From NCBI GenBank assembly GCA_900554995.1, contig USJJ01000082.1, forward strand, positions 1 to 6,303: a DNA stretch of 6,303 nucleotides, given 5' to 3'. The notes below the pieces were generated by a model. It made no database searches and was not told where the DNA came from. It saw only the letters and a list, made by a program, of their open reading frames with translations. The stretch's first letter is position 1. Every line of letters begins with the position of its first letter. Positions 4,382 to 6,303 of this stretch are shown piece after piece. The position numbers and the translations under genes were made by a program. The DNA is from an uncultured Ruminococcus sp. Lineage in GTDB: Bacteria > Bacillota > Clostridia > Oscillospirales > Acutalibacteraceae.

Positions 4382-6303
4382 ATGAGAACAAAACATTCGA
4401 TTAAATCTGTGTTGTCGGGAGTTCTGGCAGCAGTAATGACCATTGGCGCAATGCCCGCAATAAGCGTTTCGGCAGCGCAGGTGAATGAGTATATTGATCC
4501 CGCTGATGTTTGGATCACATCAAACGGCAGAACAAACGAGCTTGATTTCAATGCCACGATTACGCAGGAAACAGCTTGGTGTCCCGTGTGTAACAAGGAC
4601 ACAATAAATCTGACTTACAGAACGCCGGAATACACAAAATCGGGTTCTACGGCGCTTAATCGCGGCGTACAGTATTCGGACGGCACAATGACGGATGGTG
4701 TTACAAAAGGAAATGTTGACGACGGCAGACCGGGCGTGGATGCTACCTATTCAACTTATCATTGGACAAAATCTGTTTGTCAGATATGCGGCACGATAAA
4801 TTCGGTTGACGGCGAAGGCTCATACAGCTTCGGCAGAAACGTTTACGGCTTGAATAGCTGCGACCACGATTTCTTCTTGGACTTTGATAATACTACCTAC
4901 ACCCCGTATGACAGCGAGTATCATACGACTACCTTGAAAAAGGGACAGTATTGTCAGTTCTGCAAAGGAACAAAGGCAAGAGCCACCGACAAAAAGGAAA
5001 GGCACAATGTTGACGAAACAGTTGACGGCGAGTTGGGGAATCAGCGTTTTCACATCACAGGCGAATGTGACGACTGCGGGTATGACAAGAGCGAGTATGT
5101 CGTTGCAAAGTCAGTTGTGCAGAGCTACTACGGTAAAGTTGACGGACAGGCGCACAGCGTAACGGTCAATGATTTATCAGAGGACGGCGTTCATACCAAA
5201 ATCCGCTATGGAACGGAAGCTGACGAGTGCAACGAAACCTCTGCGCCGAATTACACTGAGGAAGGCTACTATCCCGTATATTACGAGATTGATTATTCTT
5301 ATGACGGCGAGAATATGACTGAAAACGGTGTTAGCTATGTTTGGCTGCTTGCCGATAATTCAAACAGTTCAGACAACACAAGTACGAACAGCGTACACGT
5401 TCACGATTATCGTTATATTGAGACTGTCAGACCGACTTGCATGGAGCTTGGGTATGACCGTTTCCAGTGTTCGGAGTGTGGAGCATTGCAGAAAATGAAT
5501 TATGTTCCGGCGACCGGGCATGATTACAACACTGTTGTAATCCGCGAAGCAAGCTGTCAGCAGGGCGGTCTTGAATTACACTTGTGCAAGAATTGCGGCA
5601 GCTATTACACAGAGAACACTTCAATGACAGGTCATAAGTACGAAACGAATGCTGTAGCTGCCACTTGTACAAAAAACGGCTACACCGAGCATAAGTGTAT
5701 TGACTGCGGATATAAGTATATTACAGACTTAACCCCGCTTGCAAAGCACGATTACAGAGATACGGTAACGGCTCCGACGTGTACAACGCGCGGTTTTACC
5801 ACACACGCCTGCGCTAACTGTGATGATATTTACATTTCGGACTATACCGAAGCGGCAGGGCATGAATGGGATAACGGAACGGTTATTACTTACTCAACCT
5901 GTGACAGCGAGGGCGTAAAGGAATTTCACTGCAAGCACTGTGACGAAAAAATGATACAGGCTATTTCCGCGACAGGACATAAGCCCGGAACTCCGGCGAC
6001 TTGTACGGAAGCGCAGACCTGCGAAAGCTGCGGCGCTGTTCTGGAAATGCCGACCGGACATCATTATTCCGAAACAGTAACGCTGCCGAGCTGTTTGGCT
6101 ATGGGCTTTACAACTTTCACTTGTAACGATTGCGGCGCTTCATATACCGGGAACTATACTGATAAGACGGCACATCACTATGTCGGTGTAATCACTCCCG
6201 CAACTTGCACAGAGCTTGGCTATACAACCTATACCTGTTCTGAGTGCGGCGATGAATACAAGAGCGATTATGTTGATAAGACGGAACATCATTATCATAT
6301 TGA
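4382..6303 (+). CDS. Secreted Cys/His-rich repeat surface protein, 3' end beyond window
   Basis: The frame is open for 640 codons and runs off the window. Residues 1-31 form a signal peptide: RTKHSIK basic start, hydrophobic core, and VSA before AQ, with cleavage after Ala31 or Ala32. Residues 60-235 hold four CxxC pairs (67/70, 133/136, 191/194, 229/232), three of them preceded by His at 127, 181 and 224. Residues about 243-322, with YYGKVDGQAHSVTVND and a YTEEGYYPVYYEIDY strand, resemble the small Ig-like domains of Gram-positive surface proteins. From 341 a tandem array of about 38 residues per unit begins. No anchor is visible because the C terminus is missing; LPXTG or a membrane span may follow. 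It could be an adhesin acting at the cell contact made during transfer, inferred from secretion and its position after the maintenance genes. Zinc binding or disulfides could stabilise the units. Confidence 0.85.
   Translation, partial: MRTKHSIKSVLSGVLAAVMTIGAMPAISVSAAQVNEYIDPADVWITSNGRTNELDFNATITQETAWCPVCNKDTINLTYRTPEYTKSGSTALNRGVQYSDGTMTDGVTKGNVDDGRPGVDATYSTYHWTKSVCQICGTINSVDGEGSYSFGRNVYGLNSCDHDFFLDFDNTTYTPYDSEYHTTTLKKGQYCQFCKGTKARATDKKERHNVDETVDGELGNQRFHITGECDDCGYDKSEYVVAKSVVQSYYGKVDGQAHSVTVNDLSEDGVHTKIRYGTEADECNETSAPNYTEEGYYPVYYEIDYSYDGENMTENGVSYVWLLADNSNSSDNTSTNSVHVHDYRYIETVRPTCMELGYDRFQCSECGALQKMNYVPATGHDYNTVVIREASCQQGGLELHLCKNCGSYYTENTSMTGHKYETNAVAATCTKNGYTEHKCIDCGYKYITDLTPLAKHDYRDTVTAPTCTTRGFTTHACANCDDIYISDYTEAAGHEWDNGTVITYSTCDSEGVKEFHCKHCDEKMIQAISATGHKPGTPATCTEAQTCESCGAVLEMPTGHHYSETVTLPSCLAMGFTTFTCNDCGASYTGNYTDKTAHHYVGVITPATCTELGYTTYTCSECGDEYKSDYVDKTEHHYHI
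5402..6303 (+). repeat. Array of about 38-residue Cys/His repeats
   Basis: Units start at His341, 380, 418, 456, 494, 533, 560, 598 and 636, so spacing is 38 or 39 residues except for one short unit of 27 (533-559). Each full unit has the pattern H-[DKEH]-[YW], eleven to thirteen residues on a TC or SC, then Cys-x9-Cys-x2-Cys, usually followed by Gly, and often a TG or TA before the next His. The last full units are close in DNA as well (GATAAGACGG recurs at 6161 and 6275), which suggests recent duplication. The array continues past the window end. Similar H-x-Y/ATCTE-x-G/C-x-x-CG repeats occur in large secreted proteins of gut Clostridia. Confidence 0.85.

Overview
The window looks like chromosomal or plasmid-borne integrative and conjugative element (ICE) DNA from a low-to-moderate GC, Gram-positive gut anaerobe (Clostridia, Ruminococcus/Eubacterium-like). 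The reasons are strong AGGAGG-type ribosome sites before nearly every gene, tightly overlapping small genes on one strand, and protein families (DUF6017 initiator-like protein, DUF3789, ICE-type ParB, DpnD/PcfM plus DUF3846) that I know mainly from such elements. The host assignment is inference. No integrase, relaxase or type IV secretion gene lies in the window, so mobility rests on the accompanying families only.

Layout, all on the + strand: (1) 1-1226 is the middle part of a very large ICE methylase-helicase. It has a MutS domain I-like segment, then an N6-adenine methylase domain that stops abruptly inside motif IV. (2) 1197-1377 is a gene-poor, AT-rich joint holding a 7-bp inverted repeat at the break, a weak and a strong hairpin terminator, and a possible promoter squeezed between them. 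(3) 1378-4282 is a compact operon: a 79-aa unknown protein, a 292-aa HTH/DUF6017 protein, a 40-aa one-span DUF3789 protein, a 294-aa ParB-like protein, a 53-aa four-cysteine protein and a 204-aa DpnD/PcfM-DUF3846 protein. Neighbours overlap or lie within about 40 nt of each other. (4) 4283-4381 is a short gap with what looks like an out-of-frame coding remnant. (5) 4382 to the end is a secreted, Cys/His-rich repeat protein that runs off the window after 640 codons.

My reading is that the methylase-helicase belongs to one element and the operon starting at 1378 is the left end of another (or of a rearranged copy). The second element would have been inserted into, or fused by deletion to, the first at the catalytic motif of the methylase. 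The operon would provide DNA maintenance functions (initiator-like protein, ParB, possible anti-restriction-type accessory proteins), followed by a surface protein that could act at the mating interface. The most distinctive features are the broken methylase joint, the promoter-hairpin arrangement ahead of the operon, a perfect 11-bp-arm palindrome inside parB, and the 38-residue Cys/His repeat array of the secreted protein.
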